Shown piece after piece: positions 18,827 through 28,273 of a stretch of DNA of 64,000 bases. Numbering within the stretch: position 1 is the stretch's first letter; every line of letters starts with the position of its first letter. The position numbers and the translations under genes are program-made. The stretch comes from Richelia sp. UBA3308 (lineage in GTDB: Bacteria > Cyanobacteriota > Cyanobacteriia > Cyanobacteriales > Nostocaceae). The notes below the pieces were generated by a model. That model was not told the DNA's origin, did no database searches, and saw only the letters and a list, made by a program, of their open reading frames with translations. Location: assembly GCA_002361335.1 (NCBI GenBank), contig DESS01000295.1, positions 10,454 through 74,453 of the forward strand, read 5' to 3'.

Positions 18827-19439
18827 CCAGTTTTACCGTATCTATATAAATTTACATTTCTGTATATTGACTCTTTTCAATGCAAGGTGTCAATCAAGGA
18901 AATAGTTGTTAATCTTGTGAAAACAGCCATTTAATTAATTTGTTTTTCATTAAAGACAATTTCATGTTTTACTACGTATTAAATGTTACTTACATTCATG
19001 GGATAAATATCATTAATCACTATAGAGAAATGATTCTAACGTAGTTAGCATAATACAACTTTAAGAGTTTAACTGTTTCTTGGCTGTTGATTGCACAGTA
19101 TTAAATATTACTTATAACTAGAGTAATTTAATACCACAATCTTCCAATTACTAGCATAAAGTTCACTAAATTTATGAAAAATTCATAAAACTCTGATAAG
19201 ATTATAAAAATTTTGTAAAAGAAGCGGTTGTTACGGAAAAAGCAAATCCCTTATGCCTATACTGAGAATTGTTTGGACAAATTATACGGCATAAATACGG
19301 ACTAAATTTGTCTCGACTATACTGCCTAAAACCTGATTAAAATATGTAGGTAAATACGGCAAGTTTCTAGTTGGGAAAGGGATTCGTATTTGTGTCTATT
19401 TTTGTTTTTCTTTACTATTTCAACTACCCAGTGAAATTT
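18827..19439. other. intergenic region, DedA to STAS protein
   Basis: Very AT-rich with nothing recognised except likely promoter DNA for both divergent genes. The last 69 bp are open in frame with the STAS protein but probably untranslated (see that gene). Confidence 0.45.
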
Positions 19440-19772
19440 ATGACTTTCACACAAGAACGTCAAGTTACTTTGTTCAAGCCTGAAGGACGCATGGACTTAC
19501 AAGGCGGAAATGCTTTGAGCGAAAAGATTGCTTCGGTAATGCCTCAACCAGAGCAATTCTGGGTTATAGACTTAGCCAAAGTAGACTTTATGGACAGTTC
19601 TGGTTTAGTTAGCTTAGTCAAAGGACTTAAAACAGCGCGTCAGTCTAATTGTCGTTTAATTCTTTGTAACGTAGCAGCTCCAGTTCGCTTAGTTTTAGAG
19701 CTTACTCATTTAGACTCTGTTTTTGAAATTTTCAATACCTACGAAGATGTTTTGAAATTCGTTTGGTTGTAG
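19440..19772 (+). CDS. STAS-domain anti-sigma factor antagonist
   Basis: Single STAS domain of about 110 residues, as in SpoIIAA-like partner-switching proteins, which release a target when dephosphorylated. The phosphorylation motif is visible as VDFMDSSGLVSLVKG, with the serine after the first D-S as the usual acceptor. The frame is open back to 19371, but that extension (GKGFVFVSIFVFLYYFNYPVKF) is hydrophobic and unlike the family, so I choose the ATG at 19440 giving MTFTQERQVTLFKPEGRMDL. No Shine-Dalgarno is obvious for either start. No kinase or phosphatase partner is adjacent. Confidence 0.82.
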   Translation: MTFTQERQVTLFKPEGRMDLQGGNALSEKIASVMPQPEQFWVIDLAKVDFMDSSGLVSLVKGLKTARQSNCRLILCNVAAPVRLVLELTHLDSVFEIFNTYEDVLKFVWL

Positions 19773-20191
19773 TAGGCTAATTTTTTGTTGAGTTGATATC
19801 AGAGATGCTCAACTGTAGTTTTAGCCACAAGCTTATTGAATCAAAAAGGAAAAATCAACCTTTTGTTGAAAGTCAAGGTTAGCACAGCGAATATAAGTTT
19901 ATCAACCGCCGTGCAAAATTCACTTTCCATATAAACCAACAGAACTCAGAAATCCCTAACGAGAACTGTTGATTTGATGGAATTTACTTTAACCTTTGAT
20001 ATATCCCGCTAGCCTTGAAAATGTCAGCGATGGAAGAATTAATTAATGGGTAAAATCGGTAATTATTTGCTTCTTATCATTTTTCCCATATAATTCTTCT
20101 TTCCCATATAGTTGTTGACTATCTTACATGGCTTTCGCTGTTTTTTATTTCATGAATCTACGGCTCAACATATAATCTTTTTTTTAGTTTT

Positions 20192-20232
20192 TTTAGTGAT
20201 ATTTTTTAGTAATATTTTTTAGTGATATTAGT
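20192..20232. repeat. 14-bp tandem repeat (TTTTTTAGTRATAT)
   Basis: Three near-identical units, each equal to two heptamers in length, within AT-rich intergenic DNA. Confidence 0.7.
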
Positions 20233-20272
20233 TTTGAAAAAAAACCCTTTATTCTGCCACATTTTTTAAAGA

Positions 20273-20334
20273 TAAGTAAGTCGGCACAAATAAACTCAAC
20301 TATATAACAAAATGTAAACCAAGTTAAAAGCCTT
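20273..20334 (-). repeat. 62-bp dispersed repeat, copy at 20.3 kb
   Basis: On the minus strand it reads AAGGCTTTTAACTTGGTTTAC, an AT spacer, then TATAGTTGAGTTTATTTG and TGCCGACTTACTTA. Close relatives are at 34390-34453 (minus) and 31931-31995 (plus). Confidence 0.75.
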
Positions 20335-20417
20335 ATTAACACTTACTAAGACTGAAAAGTTACTCATCGGGAAAACCAAGCCACTTGCTACCCTACTCTA
20401 CGAGAACCCGTGGGAAC

Positions 20418-20438
20418 GGGAACACATAAAGGTGAACA
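20418..20438 (+). repeat. GGGAACACATAAAGGTGAAC dispersed motif
   Basis: The 20-mer GGGAACACATAAAGGTGAAC is identical at 38418-38440 (plus) and 31558-31580 (minus). At the last two sites it is preceded by a CCCTACG/CCCTTC-like flank. Confidence 0.75.
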
Positions 20439-20621
20439 AGTCGGGGAACCCTAGCCGAGCAGTGGCTCCCCAAGACCGCACTTTTCGCTATTCACTATTC
20501 GCTACTGTCTTGTCCTAATTACTATTTTCAAAGCTGACCTACTTAAAATCCGAAATAAACTCTCTTTAAAATAGATTAAATCCAATGTACATCTAAAAAC
20601 AAGTACGATTAATCACTTTTG

Positions 20622-21179
20622 CTAACCATTTGGTACTGTTGAAATATGCCCTGGTGGTGTAGAACGGGGAAATGTTGGTAAATCAATACCGCTATGAGAA
20701 GCCGTGCGAGACTTAAGGGCTAAACGGTAACTTACACTTTGTAATTCTGCTTGTAATTGACGGTTTTCTTGTTGCAATAAAGCTACTTTTTCTCTCACCG
20801 GAGCCATTCGTTCCTCGAACTTGTGACGATAAATTTGAGGTAGTTCTTGCACTACTTGCTCTAACATCCGACTGCGATCGGTTAATTCTTGAACCGACTG
20901 ACGTAATTGATAAATTTCCCCATCGCGATTACTAATCTGCTCTTGGTAAAAACCGACCTGTTCTTCCACAGCTTGCAGTTGTTCTCGCAAAGTATTTAAC
21001 TCATTCTGATGACGTTGGGAAACTTCTGGTTCAGGTATGAAACCGGTATTACCCTTAACCAGTCGGAACAGCTCTTGAGACAACTGCTGCACTAATTGGT
21101 CTCGAAGCTGTAACTCTTGACGCAGCTTCGAGACTTCAGTGGAGAGAGCTTGGATCGTGGAATTATCTGTTTGGCTCAC
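20622..21179 (-). CDS. coiled-coil protein, cyanobacterial hypothetical
   Basis: Function unknown. 185 residues, almost wholly helical coiled coil from residue 8 to about 155 (VSKLRQELQLRDQLVQQLSQ, then several Gln/Glu-rich heptads), broken at about 43-52 by VKGNTGFIPEPE. A short proline-rich tail follows (DLPTFPRSTPPGHISTVPNG). No membrane segment. It starts with GTG at 21179 (GTGAGCCAAACAG). It lies upstream-to-downstream behind rpsF in the same direction, with 236 bp between. A structural or scaffolding role is possible but is only a guess. Confidence 0.75.
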   Translation of the reverse strand: MSQTDNSTIQALSTEVSKLRQELQLRDQLVQQLSQELFRLVKGNTGFIPEPEVSQRHQNELNTLREQLQAVEEQVGFYQEQISNRDGEIYQLRQSVQELTDRSRMLEQVVQELPQIYRHKFEERMAPVREKVALLQQENRQLQAELQSVSYRLALKSRTASHSGIDLPTFPRSTPPGHISTVPNG

Positions 21180-21415
21180 AGTGTCTTACACTTTACTTAA
21201 TAAATCTTTTTAACCCTTTGAGGAATAACTATGTTAATCAATTAAAGGTAATTATTTGTTAATTTAACATCCTTAGCTGTAATCACAAGGTGTAAAGAAG
21301 TATATTTTTTTTACTTTTTTTAAAGATTAAATTTTGGATATGGGGTAGTATATGATTTTATAAAAATACCTGTTACCAAAATTTAATCTTGTGTAATGCC
21401 CTTGTTAAAAGATAA

Positions 21416-21763
21416 TTATCTTTCTTGAGCGATTGCTTCTGGCGATGCTTCTTCAGTAGTTGTGGTCTGTTCTACTAATTCCTGTTTGATAGTTAAATAA
21501 CGAATTACTTCTTCGCTTAAGCGCATAGCACGCTCTAAGGGAGAAATAGTGCTGCCATTGGCAGTGTAGTTCATCTGGATATAGACTCCATCCCGATGTT
21601 TGCCTATTTCATAAGCTAGACGACGTTTACCACGATTTTGAATTTGGATATTTTCAGCACCATTTTCTTTAATCATGTTCTCATACTTAGAAATATTTTG
21701 CTCGACTTGTTCATCTATCAAGTCCGGTCGCAAAATGTACATCGTCTCGTAAGCTGTAGTCAT
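21416..21763 (-). CDS. rpsF: 30S ribosomal protein S6
   Basis: Small-subunit protein of the platform, partner of S18. 115 residues: [20 protein letters not shown], then [21 protein letters not shown], then [14 protein letters not shown]. The open frame extends 35 codons further upstream, but the ATG at 21763 has a textbook AAAGGAGA Shine-Dalgarno (21774-21781) and gives the family N-terminus, so it is the start. The C-terminal tail is Thr/Glu-rich. rpsR and rplI, which often follow rpsF in other bacteria, are not next to it here. Confidence 0.95.
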   Translation of the reverse strand: MTTAYETMYILRPDLIDEQVEQNISKYENMIKENGAENIQIQNRGKRRLAYEIGKHRDGVYIQMNYTANGSTISPLERAMRLSEEVIRYLTIKQELVEQTTTTEEASPEAIAQER

Positions 21764-22204
21764 TAGTTTCAATCTCCTTTTGGACATTTGGCTGCCAATG
21801 TTGAAAAATCTTTGCCCGCTCCTAAATTTCAATCGGTCACCAGAGCAAACAAAAAATCTCAGCAGCAAGGATTTATAATCTTACCAGTTTTTGATTTTAA
21901 TTGACAAAACTTTAAAAATCTGGTTTATGTGCTGGCTTGGTCCTGCTCTTAGCTTATGCTATTAGACAAACGGACAAAAAAATCAGTTATTGTCCTGTTT
22001 TACCCCAAAATTTGGGCAAGTTTGATTAGAAGCACACTTTAAAAGCCAATCAAGTAAAGTTGATCCGGCGTGGCTTATGCTATTGATTTACGGTTAAGGT
22101 TTACATAGTATAAGCGTTGACTGATTTTTTTTAAAGCAAAGGTATGTTAACTGCTTTTGTGTAAAAAATATTTTAAAGATATCGAAAAGGAAGTTATCAA
22201 GCTT
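21764..22204. other. divergent intergenic region, rpsF and FAH-family gene
   Basis: Carries the rpsF leader and the promoter for the gene at 22205. No repeats or RNA recognised. The 16 codons before 22205 are open in frame but not needed. Confidence 0.45.
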
Positions 22205-22981
22205 ATGGCTCAGCGCTATGTGCGAGTTCAAAATACTGAAGGTATAATCTACTATGGTTTGCTACAACTCGACCTTAAAGTCCAAGTACTCGATGCTCCA
22301 CCTTGGTTGCACGGTCAGCCCACGGGTTTAAAATTGCAACCAGATACCTACGAAATTTTAGCTCCTTGTTCTCCTTCTAAAATTATCGCGGTGGGCAAGA
22401 ATTATGCAGACCATGCGGCAGAAATGGGTACAAAAGTACCAGAGGAACCTCTAATTTTTCTGAAACCATCCACTTGTGTTATCCCTTCAGAGGCTGTAAT
22501 CAAATATCCTCATCAATCGCAACGGGTAGATTATGAGGGAGAATTAGCGCTGATTATTGGCGAACCAGCGACTAAATGTACTCCACAGTCAGTTCAAACC
22601 AAAATTTGGGGTTATACCATTGCCAATGATGTCACAGCAAGAGATTTACAAAAACGCGATGGACAATGGACTCGTGCTAAAGGTTTCGATACTTTTTGCC
22701 CTTTAGGACCGTGGATTGTCAGAGAAATAAGTCCTGGCGCTAGATTGCAAACTTTTTTGAATGATAATCCAACTCCGGTTCAATCTGCTTGTATTGACCA
22801 AATGGTATTCTCCCCGGAAATTATAGTTTCTTACATCACTCAGGTTATGACGCTGTTACCGGGAGATGTGGTATTAACAGGTACACCACTCGGAGTTGGT
22901 CCATTACATTTTGGCGATCGCGTGCGGGTGGAAATCGAAGGTATTGGTCGTTTGGAAAATACTGTCGTAGCTAGTATATAA
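22205..22981 (+). CDS. fumarylacetoacetate hydrolase family protein
   Basis: Metal-dependent C-C hydrolase or decarboxylase of the FAH/HpcE/YcgM group, related to acylpyruvases and oxaloacetate decarboxylases. 258 residues from the ATG at 22205, preceded by an AAGGAAG Shine-Dalgarno at 22188-22194. The signature GKNYADHAAEMG is at 64-75. Metal ligands appear as E111 and E113 (DYEGELALI) and D142 (NDVTARD). The K-G-F-D-T and LTGTPLGVGPL blocks are present near the end. The open frame can be extended to 22157, but the added 16 residues have no family support. The substrate is unknown. Convergent with the Tic20-like gene, 34 bp away. Confidence 0.92.
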   Translation: MAQRYVRVQNTEGIIYYGLLQLDLKVQVLDAPPWLHGQPTGLKLQPDTYEILAPCSPSKIIAVGKNYADHAAEMGTKVPEEPLIFLKPSTCVIPSEAVIKYPHQSQRVDYEGELALIIGEPATKCTPQSVQTKIWGYTIANDVTARDLQKRDGQWTRAKGFDTFCPLGPWIVREISPGARLQTFLNDNPTPVQSACIDQMVFSPEIIVSYITQVMTLLPGDVVLTGTPLGVGPLHFGDRVRVEIEGIGRLENTVVASI

Positions 22982-23015
22982 AATCTAGTTAAACAGTATA
23001 AATTGTGGTACTTAA

Positions 23016-23492
23016 TTAACGTACCTGCATATAAACCGCATCACTAATTGCGGGAATTTCTGCGTAACGACCCATTATTGATTGAGCCACAGAATATACA
23101 ACAGCTACTACTAAGCCAATAAAAATAGTATTAGCAAGGGTTTCGATCGCAAAATTAGAACCCGGAACTGGATTTAAAATACGTACCAAAAGACCGCATA
23201 AAAATATCACAATGTCCAAAAGAATAGCCTGCATTGTATTGAAGCGAATAAAGTGGCTTATTTTCTCATTTCGCACTACCAACATGAATAAAGCAAAGAA
23301 AATAATTAGTCCAGCAAAAGGTAAGCTGTTATAAATTTGAATTACAGGTAAAATCGGGATTAAAATCAATCTCAAGGGAGGAAACTGTGTAAATAAATAC
23401 CTTCCGAAACCAATTCCTTCAACTAAGGGAAGCAAATAAGGTAAACAAGCAAATATTCTATCTTTAACAGTTGTAGACCCGCGCCAAGTCAT
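23016..23492 (-). CDS. Tic20 family protein
   Basis: Cyanobacterial homologue of the chloroplast inner-envelope translocon subunit Tic20. 158 residues with four predicted membrane helices (near 14-30, 40-70, 85-105 and 125-145). Family phrases are DRIFACLPYLLPLVEGI, VRNEKISHFIRFNTMQAILLD-type sequence and VVYSVAQSIMGRYAEIPAISDAVYMQV. An AAGGAGA Shine-Dalgarno precedes the ATG. Its role in cyanobacteria is not settled; a part in membrane protein handling is inferred from the plant homologue. Confidence 0.9.
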   Translation of the reverse strand: MTWRGSTTVKDRIFACLPYLLPLVEGIGFGRYLFTQFPPLRLILIPILPVIQIYNSLPFAGLIIFFALFMLVVRNEKISHFIRFNTMQAILLDIVIFLCGLLVRILNPVPGSNFAIETLANTIFIGLVVAVVYSVAQSIMGRYAEIPAISDAVYMQVR

Positions 23493-23584
23493 GCTGCGTT
23501 CTCCTTTGTTTTAACTTACTGACCATATGAACCTAGAATAACGCAGTCACTTGGTGATTAGTTTGGTTTTTTGTTTAAATTAGA

Positions 23585-23782
23585 TCATTCTATATTGGCG
23601 ATGCGAAAGCCCATCATACACTCATAGGAATCTGGTTGTTGTTCGGTAATTTTACTCACAGCTTGAGCGCAGCCCAATTTACCTTTATTCCAGCGTGGTT
23701 GACCACTTTGATCGGCAAGCAGGCAAGAGGAGCAAACTTTTTTAGGGGCAATAATTTGCTCTTGAATTAAAATTACTAACAT
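23585..23782 (-). CDS. small Cys-rich conserved protein, 65 aa
   Basis: Function unknown. Four cysteines in a pattern that could bind metal: CSSC at 17-20, then GKLGC, then YEC. The central phrase LLADQSGQPRWNKGKLGCAQ resembles a small protein I recall as widespread in cyanobacteria, although I cannot name the family. It is downstream of nothing obvious, with 92 bp to the Tic20-like gene in the same direction, so the pair may share a transcript. Confidence 0.65.
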   Translation of the reverse strand: MLVILIQEQIIAPKKVCSSCLLADQSGQPRWNKGKLGCAQAVSKITEQQPDSYECMMGFRIANIE

Positions 23783-24096
23783 TCTACTACCCTACTCCGT
23801 AGTTTTAATTATTACTTATATTTATCTGAATACTAATGAATACTAAAATTTGAAATTAAAATTGATGTATTGTTTAATTTTTCCCAGATAATATCCATGG
23901 AATGGTATTTCTGACATTTCAGATAAATGTGAGTGGCAATCGCTTAATTACTTGTATTAAGTTGATTTTAAACATATTTAATCTAATTTTATCCATTGAA
24001 GATCAAAATATTACAGATTCTTTGTAAAAAGTCATGCATTAAAATATTTGTGAAGATAAACAGCTGTTATTAAACCCCTTTTACAGTTTCTTTTTC
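23783..24096. other. intergenic region, nothing recognised
   Basis: 314 bp of AT-rich DNA between two leftward genes. No repeat, terminator or gene recognised. Confidence 0.45.
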
Positions 24097-24612
24097 TCAA
24101 ATGGAATAATCTCCAGATTTGCCACCACTTTTACTAACTAAATGTATTGATTCTATTTGAATCGATTTTTCTAAGGCTTTCGCCATATCGTATAAAGTCA
24201 GTGCAGCAACAGAAACCGCTGTTAAAGCTTCCATTTCCACTCCGGTTTCACCTTTAGTTTTGACTGTTGCTTGAATTTCATAACCCGGTAGTTGAGACAA
24301 AGGGGTTATTTGCACTTGAATTTTTTGTAAAGGTAAAGGATGGCATAAAGGAATCAAAGCTGCCGTTTGCTTTGCGGCCATAATTCCAGCCAGTCTCGCT
24401 GTTGCTAATACATCTCCTTTTGGGGCGTTTCCTGATTCAATTGTGGTGAAAGTTTCCGGTTTCATTCGCACCTTAGCAGCTGCTACAGCTTGTCTAACGG
24501 TAGGTGCTTTGGCAGATACATCCACCATCTGGGCTTCACCGCGATGATCTAAATGAGTTAAACCCTGCTTGGTTCGGGTATTTGAGGAATTTTGAAAATC
24601 TTCTTGTGTCAT
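24097..24612 (-). CDS. moaC: cyclic pyranopterin monophosphate synthase
   Basis: Second step of molybdenum cofactor synthesis, turning the MoaA product into cyclic pyranopterin monophosphate. 171 residues with a short extension of about 18 residues before [19 protein letters not shown]. Catalytic-region motifs are all seen: [32 protein letters not shown], and the C-terminal [10 protein letters not shown]. It is alone here; other moa genes are not in the window. tRNA-Arg lies immediately beyond its start on the other strand. Confidence 0.96.
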   Translation of the reverse strand: MTQEDFQNSSNTRTKQGLTHLDHRGEAQMVDVSAKAPTVRQAVAAAKVRMKPETFTTIESGNAPKGDVLATARLAGIMAAKQTAALIPLCHPLPLQKIQVQITPLSQLPGYEIQATVKTKGETGVEMEALTAVSVAALTLYDMAKALEKSIQIESIHLVSKSGGKSGDYSI

Positions 24613-24646
24613 TTGGCTTTTATATGCTATTATTTAATTCTTGTAA

Positions 24647-24720
24647 GGGCGTGTAGCTCAGTGGACTAGAGCACGTGGCTACGGACCACGGTGTCAGGGG
24701 TTCGAATCCCTTCTCGCCCG
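24647..24720 (+). tRNA. tRNA-Arg (anticodon ACG)
   Basis: Cloverleaf read by eye: acceptor GGGCGTG with CTCGCCC (one T-T mismatch at the sixth pair), D arm GCTC/GAGC, anticodon stem CGTGG/CCACG with loop CTACGGA giving anticodon ACG, and T arm AGGGG/CCCTT with loop TTCGAAT. Discriminator G at 24720; CCA is not encoded. The wobble A is probably edited to inosine, so it would read CGT, CGC and CGA. Confidence 0.95.
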
Positions 24721-25405
24721 CTTCTCAAAAAGTTAGAAGTTAAGGTTTTAACTTTTAACTCTTATGTTTTAAATATAGATTGATTAGCTTTTTTGCTAAT
24801 ACTCAAAAACTCCATCTGCTTCATCAGTTTCTTTATACTGGCTGTTTGTAGGTGGAACAATTTTCGTTTACGCCTTTTAGATTACCAGAATCTGGTTGCG
24901 TTTTTTCCCGATCTTCCCTAAAGCGAAGGTGGCGAACGCCAATCGCGTTCACCGCAAGGTGTTCCCGTAGGGTAGCGCATGCCCTTTGGGCTTATCGCAT
25001 TTTTGTATGTCAGAATTCGATTCTAATAATAGAAATAGGTCGATTATTTATGAGTGGCAACAAAAAATAAAAGTCGCCAACCGCAATAATATATTGTGCC
25101 ACTGTCGTAATTGCCATAACGAATGGGTGTAAGATGCCCGGTTGGGATCTAAATTCTCATCCGGGCATCCAAGCGCTCAAACCGCTCATGGATTTTATCG
25201 CGCGATAGTTTTTAGTTGTTATAGCAATCCGGAATTATTCCCTGGCGAGTGTCAATAAGCCAAACCCAATGTGGGTGGTTCCGGTATCGGGGGCTTGAGA
25301 CTGATAGTGAGTATCCGATCCGATTGTAAAAGTTCCTTTCCGCGTTAAGGTAAGTTGGGTTTAAGAATAAAACCCAACCAAATTACTGTAATCTTTTAGA
25401 CTGAA
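24721..25405. other. intergenic region with REP-like and hairpin repeats
   Basis: No gene. 24900-25000 is a string of short GC-rich palindromic motifs (GGCGAACGCC, TTCACCGCAAGGTG, TTCCCGTAGGGTAG) common in Nostoc-type genomes. The GATGCCCGG hairpin repeat is at 25125-25172. A 72-codon ORF across the first cluster is an accident of the repeats. Confidence 0.6.
25125..25172. repeat. dispersed hairpin repeat, copy 2
   Basis: Second copy of 1711-1760, with perfect 9-bp arms GATGCCCGG (25133-25141) and CCGGGCATC (25161-25169). Confidence 0.75.
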
Positions 25406-28273
25406 TTATTGAGGAATAACGGTATCTTCTCGGGAAGCCAGATTCTGAATCCGTTCGTCTAATTCCGGGTCAGTATCGGCTTGATTAAATGCATTGGCTG
25501 CCGTGGGGAAGGATTGATGGAAGTATTCTGCGAGGGCATCCTGCTCGGAACCAAAGTCAGTAAAATTGGCAACACCCTCGAAGGGTTCCGCGATCGCATT
25601 ATCTCGGACTCCGTTTTTGTTGAGGTCTTCTTCAGCATCTAAAACCCCATCGCCATTGCTATCTGGCTCACCCAACATATCGATGCGATTGAACAAAGTG
25701 GGATTGGCACTCAAGAAGCTGGGGAGGGGATAGCCGTCACCACCATCAGCGAGATAATTGAGAGTGACTGCACGGAAGGTACGGCTGGGTTCGCCGACTA
25801 ATTCACCATTTTGAGCTACTACGTCTATGGTCTCACCTGCATCGTCTACAACCACCAAAGATAGAACGCGATCGTTAACAGCACGGGTTGCATCAAAACT
25901 GAACTTGAGACCACCGACTTGGGGAAATTGACCAGGAGTGACACCAGGAGCAGTTCCCGCAACCCCGTGTTCAATGGTCTGTAATAGTTGATCTGCTGTG
26001 ATCGTGAACAGGGTTAATCCGTTGTTAAACCGCAGGGAGTTCTTGATGTCGAGTTGGGAAACTTGACCTTCTTCCTTGCCCACTTCTGGGTTAGCTGCTG
26101 GGGGTAACAGTTCAAAGTCATCGGGGTCGATGCCACCGTTTGCGGCGCTAATTACCCCTATATTGGAGCGAATACTGCCTCCATTCTTCAAGGAGATAAC
26201 TGTTGTCCCATCCACTGTTTTAGCGTAGGCGAGGTTAGCATCGGCACTCAGATTACCTAGGTTAGTTTCTTCGGTGCGGACAAAGGCGCGATCGCCATGT
26301 AGGAAGACGGCAGTATTACCAAAGACGTTACCATCCTGAGTAGCGATTACGGCATTCAGGGCATCAGTGATTTCTACAATCTCTGGGTCTGGTGTTCCTC
26401 CTACAGCATTAACTCCTTGGTCATCAGCGGCATAGGCTCCACTAATGTTGGGGTCAACACTACTGGGAATCAGTATGCCGTTTTCATCAAAGTCTACCAC
26501 GAGACGACCGACATATTTGAAGTTGGCAGCTGTATTCACAACAGCAATTGGGTTTCCATCTGCATTGGTTTTGAGAATGGGATAAACGCCGCCACTGGTA
26601 TCTCCAGAACGGATACGATCGGTGGTATCAGATAACAAGGTGTGAGAACCTCCGGCGACTATGATATCCACATCCCGCAAGCGAGGTGCTAACTCATCGC
26701 GCTCAATGGTTAACTGTTGCATGTGAGATAGGAGAATTACCTTGTTGATACCTGTAGCTGTCAGTTCATCTACCGCAGCTTGGATTTGTGCAGCTAGTGC
26801 GTCATAGTCTGTGGCATTTTCAGGGGATACGGTAATGTCACCAGAGGATGCGATGGTAGGTAGAAGCGGTGTTGTTGCTCCGACAATGCCAATTTGTTCG
26901 CTGTTGACGGTGATGACTGCTGTTCCTGCCAGCTTTCCTGGGGAAATAGTACTTACTTCTTGACCATTAGCAGTTACCTGGCTTGACAAGTTGTAATCCG
27001 TGGTAAAATCGACGTTTGTGCTGAGATAGGGAAATAAGGTCCCACGGTAAGTCCCTGAAGGTTTAATAATATTTCGCACTTCCTTGGTGCCAAGATCGAA
27101 ATCATGGTTGCCAAAGGTGGAAGCTTGGATGCCGAGTTGATTGTGGATTTCAATATCAGCGTGACCTATACCAGCTTCTCCCACAGGGGTGTCGTCCAAA
27201 CTAGGATCGCTCCCTGCAAACAGAAACGGACTGGGAATGTAGTTGTCTCCAGAGGAGAGGATAACGGTGTTGGGGTAGTCATCTTTGAGAGCATTGAGGA
27301 CGGCGGAAAAGCGAGGAGCATCTTCCAATGCTTCCAATCCAGCTTCAAAATCTGAACTATGGAGCAGTTGCAGAGTAAAAGTCTCTGACTCAGGAAAAAC
27401 TTGTTTAAAGTCATCTTTGACGCTGATTAGGCTCCAACTCTGAGCCTCAGCCTCATCCAGGGCTTCTTTAACGTGTTTGTCTTCTCGATCTTCTTCATAA
27501 AGTTCCCGATCTGGATCATCATGCCTAACCAACATCATTAAGTCGTGGCCTTGATGATCGTCGGTGTACTGCAACATTTGCAAATCACCCGTGGAATTAC
27601 CGACTGCCATAATCGGTTTCTTACCAATGTAGCGCCCTATGGCTACGGGTTTTTTTTGTTGATCGTTGAAGAAAATCGGTAAACCACGGCGCACGAGAGC
27701 AGGTGGATCGTAGTTTTTATTATCAAATTTGGTTCTGAATATGGAACCAATTACGTTTTGGGGGGGAATGCCATAGTATTCTTCGGCATAGGAACGAATG
27801 AAATCGATCTCGCCACCGGAACAAATGTAGACTTGGAAATCATTGGCTCGGAGATAATCGAGCAATTCCACCATTGGTTGGTAGATTAAATCCACGTAAG
27901 GCTTACCAAACTCGGTGTTGTTTTCGGTGGTTACAAAGTTATGGGCTGTTTCGATGTATTCCTCTGTGGTTTTTCCTCTGCCAATACCATATTTCTTAAT
28001 AAAAGTTATCGGGGGGGCTTTGGGGTATTCGCTCCAGAGTGTACCGTCGTTGTCGAAAACAGCAATGCGATCCTTGGCTTCTACAAAATTATCACTGTCG
28101 GGATTGGTCACATCTGTGACAAAGTCAACGATCGTCGTCTTCGTTTCTCCTTCTTGCCAGGAAGGAAGGACATCTAAATCGGCAGCCGTCGCCTGAAAAT
28201 TGCTCGTTGTAGCAATCCAAAGTAAACAGCATAAGCTGATGGAGACTAATCTCCTTAAAGTTTTGATTTTCAT
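25406..28273 (-). CDS. exported HAD phosphatase fused to 5'-nucleotidase
   Basis: A 955-residue two-enzyme protein. A signal peptide covers about 1-31 (hydrophobic core VSISLCCLLWIATT, AxA-like end TAADL). Residues about 65-290 are a HAD-type phosphohydrolase: motif I DNDGT at 74-78, motif II CSGG at 151-154, and motif IV VGNSTGD at 224-230. From about 298 a calcineurin-type metallophosphatase starts (TLQLLHSSDFEAG, SGDNY, GNHD at 388-391), followed by the 5'-nucleotidase C-terminal domain (about 640-860, with NGGSIR and DGGDGYPL). A Ca-binding DSNGDGVLDAEEDLNKNGVRD loop lies near 880-905. Likely periplasmic phosphate scavenging from nucleotides and phosphomonoesters. Either half alone is common; the fusion is what stands out. 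Confidence 0.9.
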   Translation of the reverse strand: MKIKTLRRLVSISLCCLLWIATTSNFQATAADLDVLPSWQEGETKTTIVDFVTDVTNPDSDNFVEAKDRIAVFDNDGTLWSEYPKAPPITFIKKYGIGRGKTTEEYIETAHNFVTTENNTEFGKPYVDLIYQPMVELLDYLRANDFQVYICSGGEIDFIRSYAEEYYGIPPQNVIGSIFRTKFDNKNYDPPALVRRGLPIFFNDQQKKPVAIGRYIGKKPIMAVGNSTGDLQMLQYTDDHQGHDLMMLVRHDDPDRELYEEDREDKHVKEALDEAEAQSWSLISVKDDFKQVFPESETFTLQLLHSSDFEAGLEALEDAPRFSAVLNALKDDYPNTVILSSGDNYIPSPFLFAGSDPSLDDTPVGEAGIGHADIEIHNQLGIQASTFGNHDFDLGTKEVRNIIKPSGTYRGTLFPYLSTNVDFTTDYNLSSQVTANGQEVSTISPGKLAGTAVITVNSEQIGIVGATTPLLPTIASSGDITVSPENATDYDALAAQIQAAVDELTATGINKVILLSHMQQLTIERDELAPRLRDVDIIVAGGSHTLLSDTTDRIRSGDTSGGVYPILKTNADGNPIAVVNTAANFKYVGRLVVDFDENGILIPSSVDPNISGAYAADDQGVNAVGGTPDPEIVEITDALNAVIATQDGNVFGNTAVFLHGDRAFVRTEETNLGNLSADANLAYAKTVDGTTVISLKNGGSIRSNIGVISAANGGIDPDDFELLPPAANPEVGKEEGQVSQLDIKNSLRFNNGLTLFTITADQLLQTIEHGVAGTAPGVTPGQFPQVGGLKFSFDATRAVNDRVLSLVVVDDAGETIDVVAQNGELVGEPSRTFRAVTLNYLADGGDGYPLPSFLSANPTLFNRIDMLGEPDSNGDGVLDAEEDLNKNGVRDNAIAEPFEGVANFTDFGSEQDALAEYFHQSFPTAANAFNQADTDPELDERIQNLASREDTVIPQ

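Larger units (their letters stand above)
19773..20621. other. 849-bp intergenic region rich in repeats
   Basis: No gene recognised. It contains three copies of a TAGTGATATTTTTT 14-mer (20192-20232), a TAAGTAAGTCGGCACAAA repeat (20273-20334), a GGGAACACATAAAGGTGAAC segment (20418-20438), and pentamer-like TATTCACTATTCGCTA runs at 20489-20506. Confidence 0.6.

Noticed and set aside
24852..25070. 72-codon rightward ORF after tRNA-Arg
   Set aside because: It runs through REP-like palindromic repeats and has no protein-like composition.
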